The translations under genes and the position numbers were made by a program. The notes under the pieces were generated by a model. It did not search any database, was not told the DNA's origin, and saw only the letters and a list, made by a program, of their open reading frames with translations. Shown here in pieces: positions 7,575-15,859 of a stretch of 32,598 nucleotides of DNA. The stretch's first letter is position 1. Each line of letters begins with the position of its first letter. Location: assembly GCF_023051175.1 (NCBI RefSeq), contig NZ_JALKII010000014.1, forward strand, positions 1 through 32,598, given 5' to 3'. The stretch is from Alcanivorax quisquiliarum (lineage in GTDB: Bacteria; Pseudomonadota; Gammaproteobacteria; Pseudomonadales; Alcanivoracaceae).

Positions 7575-8586
7575 AGTATTCTCTCCGGTAGGCCGACGGG
7601 GTCATGCCGGTCCATTTCTTGAATGCACGATGAAACGAGCTGGCTTCGCTGAACCCCATCAGCAGTGCTATCTCGTCGATCGACAGGTCGGGTTTCGACA
7701 GGTAATACACGGATGCATCCTTGCGGATCGCGTCCTTGATTTCCTGGTAACTGGTGTTGCCATCCTTGAGCCGGCGGCGCAAGGTTTGCGGTGTCATATT
7801 GAGCTTCTCGCAGATTTCGGAGAAATCCGGGAAGTTGTTGCCATATTCTTTCGAGATGATGGCGCGAATCTGCGCCGGCAGGCCGACATTGTGCACATTG
7901 CCGTCGATCAGCTGCGCCAGTGAATCTTTCAGGAAGCGCGACAACGACAGCTCGTTCTGCACCAGCGGCAGATCCAGAAACTCCGCCGCAAAAAACACCC
8001 GATTGCTGCCGGCATCAAACACCACCGGGCAGGTAAAGGTGGAGCGGTACTCCCCTTCTGCACCCTTGCTGAAATCCAGCTCCACCCGCTGTGCCTCGAT
8101 CGCCTTGCCGACCAGCCAGCTCATGAAGCGCAGCGACAGCATCATCAGTGATTCGATAATCACCTCGCGGAAATCCAGCCGTGGGCTGGCAGTGACCTCC
8201 AGCCAGGCCAGGCCGTCTTCGCGGTGCAGCCGTGCCTGCACTTGCAGATCGAACAGTTCGTAGAACTTGATGCCCCGGTGTATCGCCTTTTCCAGATTGG
8301 CGCAGTTGATGACGGCGTGAGCCATCATGCTGAATGTGCCGGGCTTGGATTTGCGGCCCTGCCCGAAACCGAGGAACTCATCCTGGGTCTGCTGCATGAC
8401 CGCCAGCATCAGACGGATGAAGCTGTCGCGTTCGATGCGCGCGTCAGGATCATCGAGCAGGCGGCGCGGAATACCCGCCGTCTCCAGCAACGCCGGTATC
8501 GAGGCACCCGAGCGGGCCGCGCCCTGCAACACCCGGATCACCCGGTTGATGGCAATGGTCTTGCGATTAATCATGGCGCTGGCCAT
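7564..8586 (-). CDS. AraC-family transcriptional regulator (Arabinose_bd type)
   Basis: The product is 340 residues. The N-terminal two thirds resemble the Arabinose_bd domain (PF12625) of regulators that sense fatty-acid or amino-acid derivatives. The C-terminal AraC double helix-turn-helix covers about 235-335, with LNMTPQTLRRRLKDGNTSYQEIK as first helix-turn-helix and IDEIALLMGFSEASSFHRAFKKWTG as second. The gene diverges from the acyl-CoA dehydrogenase/SDR pair across a 238-bp intergenic region, so that pair is its likely target (inference). It overlaps purU at its 3' end, an unusual pairing. A start at 8574 is also possible. Confidence 0.9.
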   Translation of the reverse strand: MASAMINRKTIAINRVIRVLQGAARSGASIPALLETAGIPRRLLDDPDARIERDSFIRLMLAVMQQTQDEFLGFGQGRKSKPGTFSMMAHAVINCANLEKAIHRGIKFYELFDLQVQARLHREDGLAWLEVTASPRLDFREVIIESLMMLSLRFMSWLVGKAIEAQRVELDFSKGAEGEYRSTFTCPVVFDAGSNRVFFAAEFLDLPLVQNELSLSRFLKDSLAQLIDGNVHNVGLPAQIRAIISKEYGNNFPDFSEICEKLNMTPQTLRRRLKDGNTSYQEIKDAIRKDASVYYLSKPDLSIDEIALLMGFSEASSFHRAFKKWTGMTPSAYRREYFAD

Positions 8587-8824
8587 CTGTCATGGTCTGT
8601 TCCCGCCTCGCGAATATTCCCTTCCGAATCATGATTTTACTCACCAGCCACGGCCATTTCGCCCGCTTTGGGCGCCCCCCGCCGGGCGGGCCGCCGCCCA
8701 TGATAGTAAATGTCAGACAAATTGGCACATTGCGTCATTGAGGGGCTTTACGGCGGTTCCAATAATGATCCGACTCGCCGGGCAAGCCGGCCATTGTGCA
8801 AAGTTTGTCGCCAGGGAGCCAGAA

Positions 8825-9952
8825 ATGAAACGCGCACTGTTCGAGCAGGACCATGATATTTTCCGGGATAGCTTCCGCAAGTTCTGCCAGGAGGAAGTGC
8901 TGCCGCACCAGGAGCGCTGGATCGAGCAAGGCATTGTAGACCGTGAGGTGTGGGAAAAAGCAGGCGAACACGGCTTTCTGGTACCGTTCGTCGAAGAGGA
9001 GTTCGGCGGCCTTGGCCTGGACGACTTCCGCTATGCCCAGGTAATGATCGAGGAGCTGGCGCGCATCGGCGAATCGGGGTTCGCCTTGAGCCTGCACAAC
9101 GATGTCATTGCGCCTTATCTGCACACCTATGGCACCGCCGAGCAGAAAGCCCGCTACCTGCCCGGTGTGGCCAGCGGCAAGACCATCCTCGCCATTGCCA
9201 TGACCGAGCCGGGCACCGGCTCCGATCTGCAAGCAATGAAAACCAGCCTGGAGGACCAGGGCGATCATTACATCCTCAACGGCCAGAAGACCTTCATCTC
9301 CAACGGCATTCTCGCCGATCTGGTGATCGTGGCCGCGAAATCGAAGGAAGGTGTGACGCTGGTGCTGGTGGAGCGCGGCATGGAAGGTTTCGAACGCGGC
9401 CGCAATCTGAAGAAGATGGGCATGAAGGCGCAGGATACCGCCGAGCTGTTCTTCGAAAACGTGCGGGTGCCAAAGGAAAACGTGCTCGGCCAGCCCGGCA
9501 TGGGCTTCATGTACCTGATGCAGAAGCTCGCTCAGGAGAGGCTGGTGTGCGCAGTGGGCGCCATTGCCGGTGCCTGGTTCGCGTTCGACGAGACGCTGAA
9601 ATATGTGAAAGAACGCACCGCCTTCGGCAAGCCCATCGGCAAATTCCAGAATACCCGCTTCAAGATGGCGGAAATGAAAACCGAGATCACCATCGGCCAG
9701 CATTTCGTCGATAACCTGGTGCAGCAGCACCTGCGCGGCGAAGTGACTCCGGAAGAAGCCTGCATGGCCAAATACTGGACGACCGATCTGGTCAATAAGG
9801 TGGTCGATGAGGGTGTGCAGCTGCACGGCGGTTACGGCTACATGGATGAGTATCCGATTTGCCGCGCCTATACCGATGCGCGCATTACCCGCATTTTTGC
9901 CGGCACCAATGAAATCATGAAGGAAGTCATCGGGCGCGGCATGGGGCTGTAA
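8825..9952 (+). CDS. Acyl-CoA dehydrogenase, long-chain type
   Basis: This 375-residue FAD enzyme catalyses the first step of β-oxidation, alpha-beta dehydrogenation of acyl-CoA. FAD and substrate motifs include AIAMTEPGTGSDLQAM, ERTAFGKPIGKFQ and VQLHGGYGYMDEYP. The catalytic glutamate of medium- and short-chain enzymes, which sits in YEGT near the C-terminus, is alanine here (IFAGTNEIMKEVIG). A glutamate at residue 256 (FDETLKYVK) matches the catalytic position of LCAD and isovaleryl-CoA dehydrogenase, so this is an LCAD-like enzyme. The ATG at 8825 follows AGGGAG; longer upstream ORF sequence runs antisense through the AraC gene. It is followed after 32 bases by an SDR gene and diverges from the AraC regulator. 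Confidence 0.92.
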   Translation: MKRALFEQDHDIFRDSFRKFCQEEVLPHQERWIEQGIVDREVWEKAGEHGFLVPFVEEEFGGLGLDDFRYAQVMIEELARIGESGFALSLHNDVIAPYLHTYGTAEQKARYLPGVASGKTILAIAMTEPGTGSDLQAMKTSLEDQGDHYILNGQKTFISNGILADLVIVAAKSKEGVTLVLVERGMEGFERGRNLKKMGMKAQDTAELFFENVRVPKENVLGQPGMGFMYLMQKLAQERLVCAVGAIAGAWFAFDETLKYVKERTAFGKPIGKFQNTRFKMAEMKTEITIGQHFVDNLVQQHLRGEVTPEEACMAKYWTTDLVNKVVDEGVQLHGGYGYMDEYPICRAYTDARITRIFAGTNEIMKEVIGRGMGL

Positions 9953-9984
9953 CCGGCGCCCCCCAAGCACAGGAGCAACCACGC

Positions 9985-10890
9985 ATGTCTGCACTGCAAT
10001 TCGATGATCGTGTGGTCATTGTCACGGGCGCCGGCAACGGCCTGGGACGCAGCCATGCGCTGGCGTTTGCGGCCCGTGGCGCACGGGTGGTGGTGAATGA
10101 TCTCGGCGCCTCCACCACCGGCGAAGGCAGCGATCTGCGCGCTGCCGACCAGGTGGTGGCGGAGATCGTCGCGGCCGGCGGCGAGGCGGTGGCCAGCCAT
10201 GATTCGGTGACCGACGGCGGCCACATCGTTGACTGCGCGATGGACAATTTTGGCCGGATCGACGTGGTGGTGAACAACGCGGGTATCCTGCGCGATCGTG
10301 CGTTTCACAACATGACCGCCGAGGATTGGGATCTGGTTTATAACGTGCATGTGCGCGGTGCGTTCAGCGTCAGCCATGCCGCCTGGCCTCACCTGCGAGC
10401 GCAGGAATATGGCCGGCTGATCTTTACCGCCTCGGCGGCGGGCCTGTACGGCAATTTCGGGCAGGCTAATTACAGTATGGCCAAGCTCGGCCTGCACGGG
10501 CTGGCGCAGACGCTCGCCATCGAAGGCGCCAGCCGTAATATCGTCGCCAATACCATTGCGCCGGTGGCCGGCAGCCGCATGACCGAAACCATCATGCCGC
10601 CGCAGATCGTGGCCCAGCTCAAGCCGGAGTTCGTCACGCCGCTGGTGCTCAAGCTTTGCCACGAAAGCCACCGCGAGGGCGGCCGGCTGTTCGAGGTGGG
10701 CGCCGGCTGGGCCGGCCAGGTGCGCTGGGCGCGCAGCAAAGGGCACGGGTTCCCCGTTGACCCCCCGCTGACGCCGGAAGACATCGCCGCTCAGTGGCAA
10801 CACATCACCGACTTCACCGACGCCGATCACCCGGCCTCGGCGCAGGAGGCGCTGGTGAGCATGCTCGCCAACCTGCAAAACCGGGGCTGA
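9985..10890 (+). CDS. SDR-family dehydrogenase, MFE-2 / 17β-HSD4-like
   Basis: This 301-residue short-chain dehydrogenase has the Rossmann motif TGAGNGLG (residues 14-21), Asp39 suited to NAD+, NNAG at 97-100 and the catalytic triad Ser150-Tyr163-Lys167 (ANYSMAK). The VVVNDLG motif and overall pattern resemble the (3R)-hydroxyacyl-CoA dehydrogenase domain of multifunctional enzyme type 2. The C-terminal hydratase and SCP2 domains of that enzyme are absent. Translation starts at 9985 after AGGAG. Linkage to the acyl-CoA dehydrogenase suggests oxidation of hydroxyacyl-CoA, perhaps of branched or steroid-side-chain substrates; the substrate is inference. Confidence 0.9.
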   Translation: MSALQFDDRVVIVTGAGNGLGRSHALAFAARGARVVVNDLGASTTGEGSDLRAADQVVAEIVAAGGEAVASHDSVTDGGHIVDCAMDNFGRIDVVVNNAGILRDRAFHNMTAEDWDLVYNVHVRGAFSVSHAAWPHLRAQEYGRLIFTASAAGLYGNFGQANYSMAKLGLHGLAQTLAIEGASRNIVANTIAPVAGSRMTETIMPPQIVAQLKPEFVTPLVLKLCHESHREGGRLFEVGAGWAGQVRWARSKGHGFPVDPPLTPEDIAAQWQHITDFTDADHPASAQEALVSMLANLQNRG

Positions 10891-11263
10891 TCAAGCGGCT
10901 TGCCGGCCCCACCGTGGCGCCGCAACGGCACCGGCGGCGCAACAAACTCCCCGGCAGCCTCGCGCTTGCGCAGCATTGGTCGTTTGAAACATCGCAACTG
11001 AAAACTGTCTCCCCGCCCGCTCCGCCCTGGCAACGCTGCGGTTGTCGTGCGCTTTGCTTTCCTTGCCGCAGCCGCTGCGCCACGCTGCAGATGTTATTAC
11101 GCGCTCTTCTATGCAGGCTTTGGTTAGAACAATTCGTTCCAGCCACACGGTTGCGTGTACGACAGCCAGGCCCCAGTCTCCTATATGGGTCTGGCGAGGT
11201 GCCAGAGGGTTGCGGGGCGAAGTTTTTGACCTCGATTATCCACAGCTGTCAGGGAGACAGACC
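10891..11263. other. Intergenic region, no gene; one DnaA-box-like 9-mer
   Basis: I see no convincing gene here. TTATCCACA at 11236-11244 exactly matches the DnaA box, but it is single and expected by chance at roughly this rate. The ribosome-binding site AGGGAGA of the next gene follows at about 11250. Confidence 0.5.
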
Positions 11264-11704
11264 ATGAAAGTTGAAGATGTCATGACCAGCGACCCCCATT
11301 ACCTGCAAGCCGACGCTACCTTGCAGGATGCTGCCCGCATGATGCGCGAGTGCAATTGCGGCATGTTGCCCATCGCCGGCCATGGTGATCAGCAAACGAG
11401 GCTGATGGGCATTATCACCGACCACGATATCGTCATTCGCGGCCTGGCGGAGGGGCATGGCCCGGAGAGCAAGGCTGCCGATTGCATGACAGACAAAGTG
11501 CTCTACTGCTTCCGCGATGATGACCTCAACGAAGTGGCACGCAACATGAACAGTCAGCATGTGCAGCGGCTGGTGGTGCTGGATAGCGCCAGCAGCAAAC
11601 AGTTGTGCGGTGTCATCTCCCTCTCGGATATTGCCGCCCACAGTGATGCCGCCCTGCAAGGCGTAATTTCCGATTGCAGTCGCCCCTATGAATCAATGCA
11701 CTGA
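11264..11704 (+). CDS. CBS-domain-pair protein
   Basis: The 146-residue protein consists almost entirely of two CBS motifs forming one Bateman module. CBS1 covers about 1-60 (VEDVMTSDPHYLQADATLQDAARMM to GIITDHDIVIRGL) and CBS2 about 70-130 (ADCMTDKVLYCFRDDDLNEVARNM to GVISLSDIA). Such stand-alone proteins bind adenine nucleotides and regulate partners; the partner is unknown here. The ATG at 11264 follows AGGGAGA and fits the family start. The gene is monocistronic, with a strong terminator 8 bases after the stop. Confidence 0.9.
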   Translation: MKVEDVMTSDPHYLQADATLQDAARMMRECNCGMLPIAGHGDQQTRLMGIITDHDIVIRGLAEGHGPESKAADCMTDKVLYCFRDDDLNEVARNMNSQHVQRLVVLDSASSKQLCGVISLSDIAAHSDAALQGVISDCSRPYESMH

Positions 11705-11711
11705 AGCCTGC

Positions 11712-11740
11712 GCCGGGCGGCGCCTCACCCGCCGCCCGGC
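11712..11740 (+). terminator. Terminator of the CBS gene
   Basis: GCCGGGCGGCG (11712-11722) pairs perfectly with CGCCGCCCGGC (11730-11740) around seven bases. A short T-rich tail (GGTTGTTATTTCC) follows. Confidence 0.75.
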
Positions 11741-11907
11741 AGCGGTTGTTATTTCCGACCCGATTCCCTCCACTTTCCGCTCTCCATCCCCCCTCGCACC
11801 ACGATCTGCCGCAGCGACTTGCGTGCCCGATCACGAGCGCCCTCCCTGTGACTGGCGCCCAGAGCAACCGGAGGGCGGCTCTGCGTGCCATAACTTTGAT
11901 CGGGAGC

Positions 11908-11951
11908 TTGAAAATACCCAAAAAGGGTATCAACATACCCAGTATGGGTAT
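11908..11951 (+). promoter_or_regulatory. Twin palindromic operators at the nucleotidyltransferase start
   Basis: Two copies of the palindrome ATACCC-N5-GGGTAT lie at 11914-11930 and 11935-11951. They are 21 bp apart centre to centre, two helical turns, so both present the same DNA face. The second copy contains the proposed start codon (11944). TTGAAA at 11908-11913 could be a -35 element, and a weak -10 (CAACAT, 11931-11936) would put transcription start at or near the ATG, which would be leaderless. Autorepression by the winged-helix domain of the downstream protein is the likely role. Confidence 0.7.
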
Positions 11952-12588
11952 AGACGCTGCGATCCACACAAGCCTCGCCGACGCACTGTTCTCACAGACA
12001 CAGCAGCGGGTGCTTGGGCTGTTGTTCGGCCAGCCCGAGCGATCCTTCTTCACCAACGAAGTCATCGCGCTGGCAGGAATAGGTGCCGGCTCGGTACAAC
12101 GAGAACTGAGACGGCTGGCCGACAGCGGCCTTGTCACCGTCTCGAAAATCGGCAACCAGAAACATTACCAGGCCAATCCCGCAAGCCCCCTGTTTCAAGA
12201 GCTATGCAGCCTTGCGCGGAAGACGTTTGGTTTGGCCGATGTTCTGAAAAGTGCACTGCGCCCTCTTGAAGAACATATCTCTCTTGCCCTGCTTTATGGC
12301 TCTGTGGCGCGCAGGCAAGACCGTGCCGGAAGCGACATTGACCTGATGGTGGTTTCCGATACGATAATGCTCGAAACGCTTTACCAGATGCTGGAAAGCG
12401 CCGAAAAAACACTGGGGCGTTCTGTATCGCCACTGCTTTATACCCATGCCGAATTCTCTCGCCGCCTGGAGGAAGACAACCCTTTTCTCCGCAACGTGCT
12501 ACATGGGGAAACGGTTGAACTGATTGGACACAAGGACGATGTCTTCAAATCTGGAAAATCTGGTCAGGACTGGCCAGCTCAAGCTTGA
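11944..12588 (+). CDS. Winged-helix/nucleotidyltransferase protein (MNT-type antitoxin candidate)
   Basis: The 214-residue protein has an N-terminal winged helix (about 15-80; TNEVIALAGIGAGSVQRELRRL, then a wing ending IGNQKHYQAN) and a minimal nucleotidyltransferase domain from about 110. The motif GSX10DXD is complete: Gly119-Ser120, Asp131 and Asp133. In MntA antitoxins this domain adenylylates the partner HEPN toxin. The third acidic residue expected on the following strand is not evident; that strand reads SVSPLLYT. No ribosome-binding site precedes 11944, and the start lies inside a palindrome, consistent with leaderless transcription and autoregulation. The next gene overlaps it by 50 bases. 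G+C is lower than in flanking genes. Confidence 0.85.
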   Translation: MGIDAAIHTSLADALFSQTQQRVLGLLFGQPERSFFTNEVIALAGIGAGSVQRELRRLADSGLVTVSKIGNQKHYQANPASPLFQELCSLARKTFGLADVLKSALRPLEEHISLALLYGSVARRQDRAGSDIDLMVVSDTIMLETLYQMLESAEKTLGRSVSPLLYTHAEFSRRLEEDNPFLRNVLHGETVELIGHKDDVFKSGKSGQDWPAQA

Positions 12589-12952
12589 ACCCGCCGCCGA
12601 GCAAGAGGTTCGCGGCCTGCTCGAATCGGGCCAGCGCCGCTTGAGAGACGCGGACAATAAAGAGCTGGCTCTGGAGAGCCGGTTCGACCTCGCCTACAAC
12701 GCCGCCCACGCTCTTTCTCTTGCTGCACTTCGCCGTTCGGGATTCCGATCAGAGAACCGCTATCTGGTGTTTCAAACCCTGTCGCACACCACCGACTTGT
12801 CTGCCGCACAATGGCGGGTTCTGAACGACGCGCATCGGCGACGCAATCTGGCGGAGTACGAAGGGCACCTCGAAATTGATGAAGGGCTGGTGGCGGCGAT
12901 CATCCGCGTGGCCCACCAGATACAAGCCCACCTGGCCGCCTTTCTGGAGTAA
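12539..12952 (+). CDS. HEPN-domain protein (toxin candidate)
   Basis: This 137-residue all-helical protein pairs with the upstream nucleotidyltransferase. It has the family start NLENLVRTGQLK, a central SRFDLAYNAAHALSLAALR helix and the signature AHRRRNLAEYEG at 99-109. HEPN RNases usually have R-X4-6-H; here Arg102-Asn103 is followed by Tyr107 at the usual His place, with His110 further on. RNase activity is therefore not assured. The ATG at 12539 is chosen over an in-frame TTG at 12524 because it starts the conserved segment. It overlaps the upstream gene by 50 bases, implying coupled translation. Confidence 0.85.
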   Translation: MSSNLENLVRTGQLKLEPAAEQEVRGLLESGQRRLRDADNKELALESRFDLAYNAAHALSLAALRRSGFRSENRYLVFQTLSHTTDLSAAQWRVLNDAHRRRNLAEYEGHLEIDEGLVAAIIRVAHQIQAHLAAFLE

Positions 12953-13170
12953 CCCGCTATTTTGCTCGTCATCTTGAGTTGCGGCCGCTCCAGCTTGCGC
13001 GTTTAACATCTCGGCAAGCGCCTCACACTCTCGCGGTTTTTATTAGCGCCCTGCCCCGGCGCTCTGCCCCGGCGCTTTGTCGAGAGTGCTGCGCGGTGGT
13101 TGCCCCGCTATCTGTAGCCCCTGAAAAACCTTGGCGCCGGTGATACACAGCAGGTTTTATGCACAAAATG

Positions 13171-13211
13171 TATACTTGGGCCGGTAAATAACCCGCGCAA
13201 TCCGGCGCGGG
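13171..13211 (+). promoter_or_regulatory. Possible -10 element and leader hairpin of dauA
   Basis: TATACT at 13171-13176 is a good -10 match without a clear -35. CCCGCGC (13192-13198) pairs perfectly with GCGCGGG (13205-13211), placing a hairpin about ten bases before the ribosome-binding site GGGGGAG (13222-13228). The rest of 12953-13230 shows no gene, only a short duplicated CTGCCCCGGCGCT near 13050-13078. Confidence 0.4.
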
Positions 13212-13230
13212 CAGATGATGGTGGGGGAGT

Positions 13231-14988
13231 ATGGCAGACCGTTCACATCTTACGTCCCTGCGCTTTGCCAGCGCTCTGCGCGAAGCATGCCTGAAAGAAC
13301 CTTACACACGGCAGCGGCTGTCGGCGGATCTGTTTGCCGGGCTGTCGGTGGGGCTGATCGCGATTCCGCTGTCGATGGCGCTGGCAGTTGCCATCGGCGT
13401 ATCACCGCAATACGGCCTTTATACCGGCATGGTAGCGGGGCTGATTATTGCCCTGACGGGAGGCTCGCGGTTTTCTGTTTCCGGCCCCACTGCGGCATTC
13501 GTCGTGGTGTTGCAGCCGGTGGTGTTCCAGTTCGGCCTCGGCGGGTTGCTGCTGGCAACGCTGATGGCCGGGATCATTCTGGTGCTGATGGCGCTGGCGC
13601 GGCTGGGCCGCTTTATCGAATACATTCCGGCACCGGTGACGCTGGGGTTTACCGCCGGGATTGCGATTGTCATTGCGACGCTCCAGATCCGGGATTTTCT
13701 CGGGCTGCAAACCGGCGAGCTGCCGCTGCACTATCTTGAGCGGTTGACGGCGCTGTGGCGGGCGTTGCCGAGCCTGCACTGGCCGAGCCTGGTCACCGGC
13801 CTGTTGACGTTGCTGGTGCTGATTTTCTGGCCGCGCCTGAAACTGCGGCTGCCGGGCCATTTGCCGGCGGTGCTGGTGGGCGTGGGTGCCTCGCTGGCGT
13901 TTGCTGCGCTGGGCGATCCAGTGGAAACCATTGGCAGCCGCTTCAGTTATCCATTGCCGGACGGCGGCACAGGTGCGGGTATCCCGCCGTTTTTCCCCGA
14001 TTTCAAATTGCCCTGGCTCTGGCCGATGCCTGATGGCGGCAGCTTGCTGAGCACGGAAACCCTGCGTGCGCTGCTGCCGGCTGCCTTCACCATCGCCATG
14101 CTCGGCGCCATCGAATCGCTGCTGTGTGCGGTGGTGCTGGATGGCATGAGCGGCCGCCGGCACAACGCCAATGGCGAGCTGCTCGGCCAGGGGCTGGGCA
14201 ATATTGCGGCGCCGTTTTTCGGTGGCTTTGCGGCGACGGCGGCGCTGGCGCGTTCCGCTGCCAACTACCGCGCTGGTGCCACGTCGCCCGTGGCAGCGGT
14301 GGTGCATGCGCTGGTGCTGGTCGTTACGGTGCTGGCGCTGGCGCGCTGGCTGAGTTATCTGCCGATGGCATCCATGGCGGCGCTGCTGTTGATGGTGGCC
14401 TGGAACATGAGCGAGGCACCGAAGGTGCGCAATCTGCTGGCGCGGGCGCCTGGCCCGGATGTGCTGGTGTTGCTGGTGTGCCTGTCTCTAACGGTGTTGT
14501 TCGATATGGTGATCGCCATTGCGGTAGGTATCGTGCTGGCCTCGCTGTTGTTCATGCAGCAGATTGCTGCCATGACGCGCGTGACGGATATCAGCGGCCA
14601 GCGCAAATTGCTGGGCGATCTGCCGGTGCCGGAGGGCTGGCGCGTGATCAAGATTTCCGGGCCGCTGTTTTTCGCGGCGGCGGAGCGCGTGTTCGATGAG
14701 CTGCTGGTGAAGTGCCGCGATCAGCGCGGCGTGATCCTGTACATGGATGGCGTGCCGATTCTCGATGCGGGTGGTTTGCAGGCGTTTGCGCAATTCACCG
14801 CTCGTGCCGCTCGCATGGGTACGGAAATCATTGTGGCGGATGTGCAGTTTCAGCCACTTCGCACTTTCGCACGCGCAGGCATTGAGCCACGCGACGGTGA
14901 GCTGGCGTTCAGCCCCACCCTTGCTGCGGCATTGGAAAGCCTGCTGGAACGTGAGCGCGGCGTGGCAGACGGTGCCACCCCGACCTGA
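13231..14988 (+). CDS. dauA: SulP-family transporter with STAS domain, DauA-like
   Basis: The 585-residue protein has a SulP membrane domain (about 30-440, 12-14 helices) and a cytoplasmic STAS domain (about 465-570). It follows E. coli DauA, a proton-coupled succinate/C4-dicarboxylate transporter, closely along its length. Shared stretches include [74 protein letters not shown] and [11 protein letters not shown]. The STAS part has [12 protein letters not shown] and [11 protein letters not shown]. Substrate is inferred from that resemblance; sulfate or bicarbonate remains possible. The start follows GGGGGAG. Confidence 0.88.
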   Translation: MADRSHLTSLRFASALREACLKEPYTRQRLSADLFAGLSVGLIAIPLSMALAVAIGVSPQYGLYTGMVAGLIIALTGGSRFSVSGPTAAFVVVLQPVVFQFGLGGLLLATLMAGIILVLMALARLGRFIEYIPAPVTLGFTAGIAIVIATLQIRDFLGLQTGELPLHYLERLTALWRALPSLHWPSLVTGLLTLLVLIFWPRLKLRLPGHLPAVLVGVGASLAFAALGDPVETIGSRFSYPLPDGGTGAGIPPFFPDFKLPWLWPMPDGGSLLSTETLRALLPAAFTIAMLGAIESLLCAVVLDGMSGRRHNANGELLGQGLGNIAAPFFGGFAATAALARSAANYRAGATSPVAAVVHALVLVVTVLALARWLSYLPMASMAALLLMVAWNMSEAPKVRNLLARAPGPDVLVLLVCLSLTVLFDMVIAIAVGIVLASLLFMQQIAAMTRVTDISGQRKLLGDLPVPEGWRVIKISGPLFFAAAERVFDELLVKCRDQRGVILYMDGVPILDAGGLQAFAQFTARAARMGTEIIVADVQFQPLRTFARAGIEPRDGELAFSPTLAAALESLLERERGVADGATPT

Positions 14989-15158
14989 CGCCGGCACGCA
15001 TTCATGTCGGTATACGGGCTGCGGCGAAGTGCAGTGTGACAACGCCGCCGCCCGACGCTGATTGAACGCCCGTCTCGGGCAATGGCAAGATGGCACCTGA
15101 TGACGCGGCTTCTTCGTCCACACCGGCCTTGCCGCAGCGGTTGCTGTCGACTCGGGCA

Positions 15159-15177
15159 TGGCGCCTTGCAGGCGCCA
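15159..15177. terminator. Stem-loop after dauA
   Basis: TGGCGCCT (15159-15166) pairs perfectly with AGGCGCCA (15170-15177) around a TGC loop. It lies between dauA and the DUF393 gene and has no T-run, so it may be a weak terminator or an RNA-processing structure. Confidence 0.4.
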
Positions 15178-15215
15178 CTTGCCCACAGCAAACGCGGAAC
15201 CTCTATCTGGATGTC

Positions 15216-15617
15216 ATGCAGAAAATCTATCTGGTCTACGACGCACAGTGCCCGGCTTGTGATCATTACTGCCATCTGGTGCGGATTCGCGAATCTGTCG
15301 GCGAGCTGGTGCTGGTGGATGCCCGCGAGCCGGGCCCGCTGATGGACGAGATCAGTGCGGCCGGGCTGGATATCGATCAAGGCATGGTGCTCAAGCTGGA
15401 TCACCAGCTGTATTACGGTGCCGATGCGATCCATATGCTGGCGTTGCTGGGCTCACCTTCGGGCGTCTTCAACCGCTTCAATCGCTGGTTGTTCGGCTCG
15501 CGCCATGTATCGCGCTGGCTCTATCCGGTGTTGCGAGCCTGCCGCAATTTGCTGTTGAAGGCGCTGCGCAAGAAACGCATCAATAATCTGCAACGCCCCG
15601 GCCGCGAGGTTTTCTGA
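15216..15617 (+). CDS. DUF393 (YuxK / DCC) family thiol-disulfide oxidoreductase
   Basis: The 133-residue protein begins with the DUF393 signature YDAQCPACDHYC, a CXXC pair (Cys12, Cys15) in a thioredoxin-like fold, with Cys19 nearby. The DCC family is named for its first conserved residues (Asp-Cys-Cys) and is predicted to catalyse thiol-disulfide exchange. Physiological partners are unknown. There is no signal peptide. The basic C-terminal segment (LLLKALRKKRINNLQRPGR) could contact membrane or nucleic acid. The ATG at 15216 begins the conserved strand; longer in-frame sequence upstream crosses the stem-loop and is unlikely to be translated. Confidence 0.82.
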   Translation: MQKIYLVYDAQCPACDHYCHLVRIRESVGELVLVDAREPGPLMDEISAAGLDIDQGMVLKLDHQLYYGADAIHMLALLGSPSGVFNRFNRWLFGSRHVSRWLYPVLRACRNLLLKALRKKRINNLQRPGREVF

Positions 15618-15724
15618 ACCGCTGCGCCCGGTTTGGCCGGCCATGCGCTTTTGGCAGCGTGAAAATGTTTCTCCGCTCAGCCGTTATTGTTGGAAACGCA
15701 CCGGGCGCTCCTCCTATCAGGGTG

Positions 15725-15851
15725 TTGAAAAAGTCTCTTCGATGCTTTTTCAAGCCTGATGGAGCCGTCAGCGCAGGCTGTTTTTCGACAGCCTGCTATT
15801 CGTTCGGACTACCGTTGCGTCTCCGGCAACGACGCCTGATCGCTGCCGGAG
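15725..15851. other. Cluster of three perfect inverted repeats
   Basis: Three separate perfect hairpins follow one another: TTGAAAAAG/CTTTTTCAA (15725-15733 and 15745-15753), GCAGGCTG/CAGCCTGC (15773-15780 and 15789-15796) and CTCCGGCA/TGCCGGAG (15821-15828 and 15844-15851). They fill the gap between two convergent genes. The first could work as a bidirectional terminator. No transposase or ORF is present. Confidence 0.6.
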
Positions 15852-15859
15852 GGCTACCG

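Noticed and set aside
8735-9994. Minus-strand ORF of 419 codons
   Set aside because: It lies antisense to the acyl-CoA dehydrogenase and shows no family motif.
11236-11244. Replication origin suggested by a perfect DnaA box
   Set aside because: It is a single box with no AT-rich unwinding region, dnaA, dnaN or parAB nearby; one such 9-mer is close to chance expectation in 32 kb on two strands.
15718-15735. Insertion-sequence terminal repeat
   Set aside because: It resembles some IS ends, but there is no transposase, no matching opposite end and no target duplication in the window.
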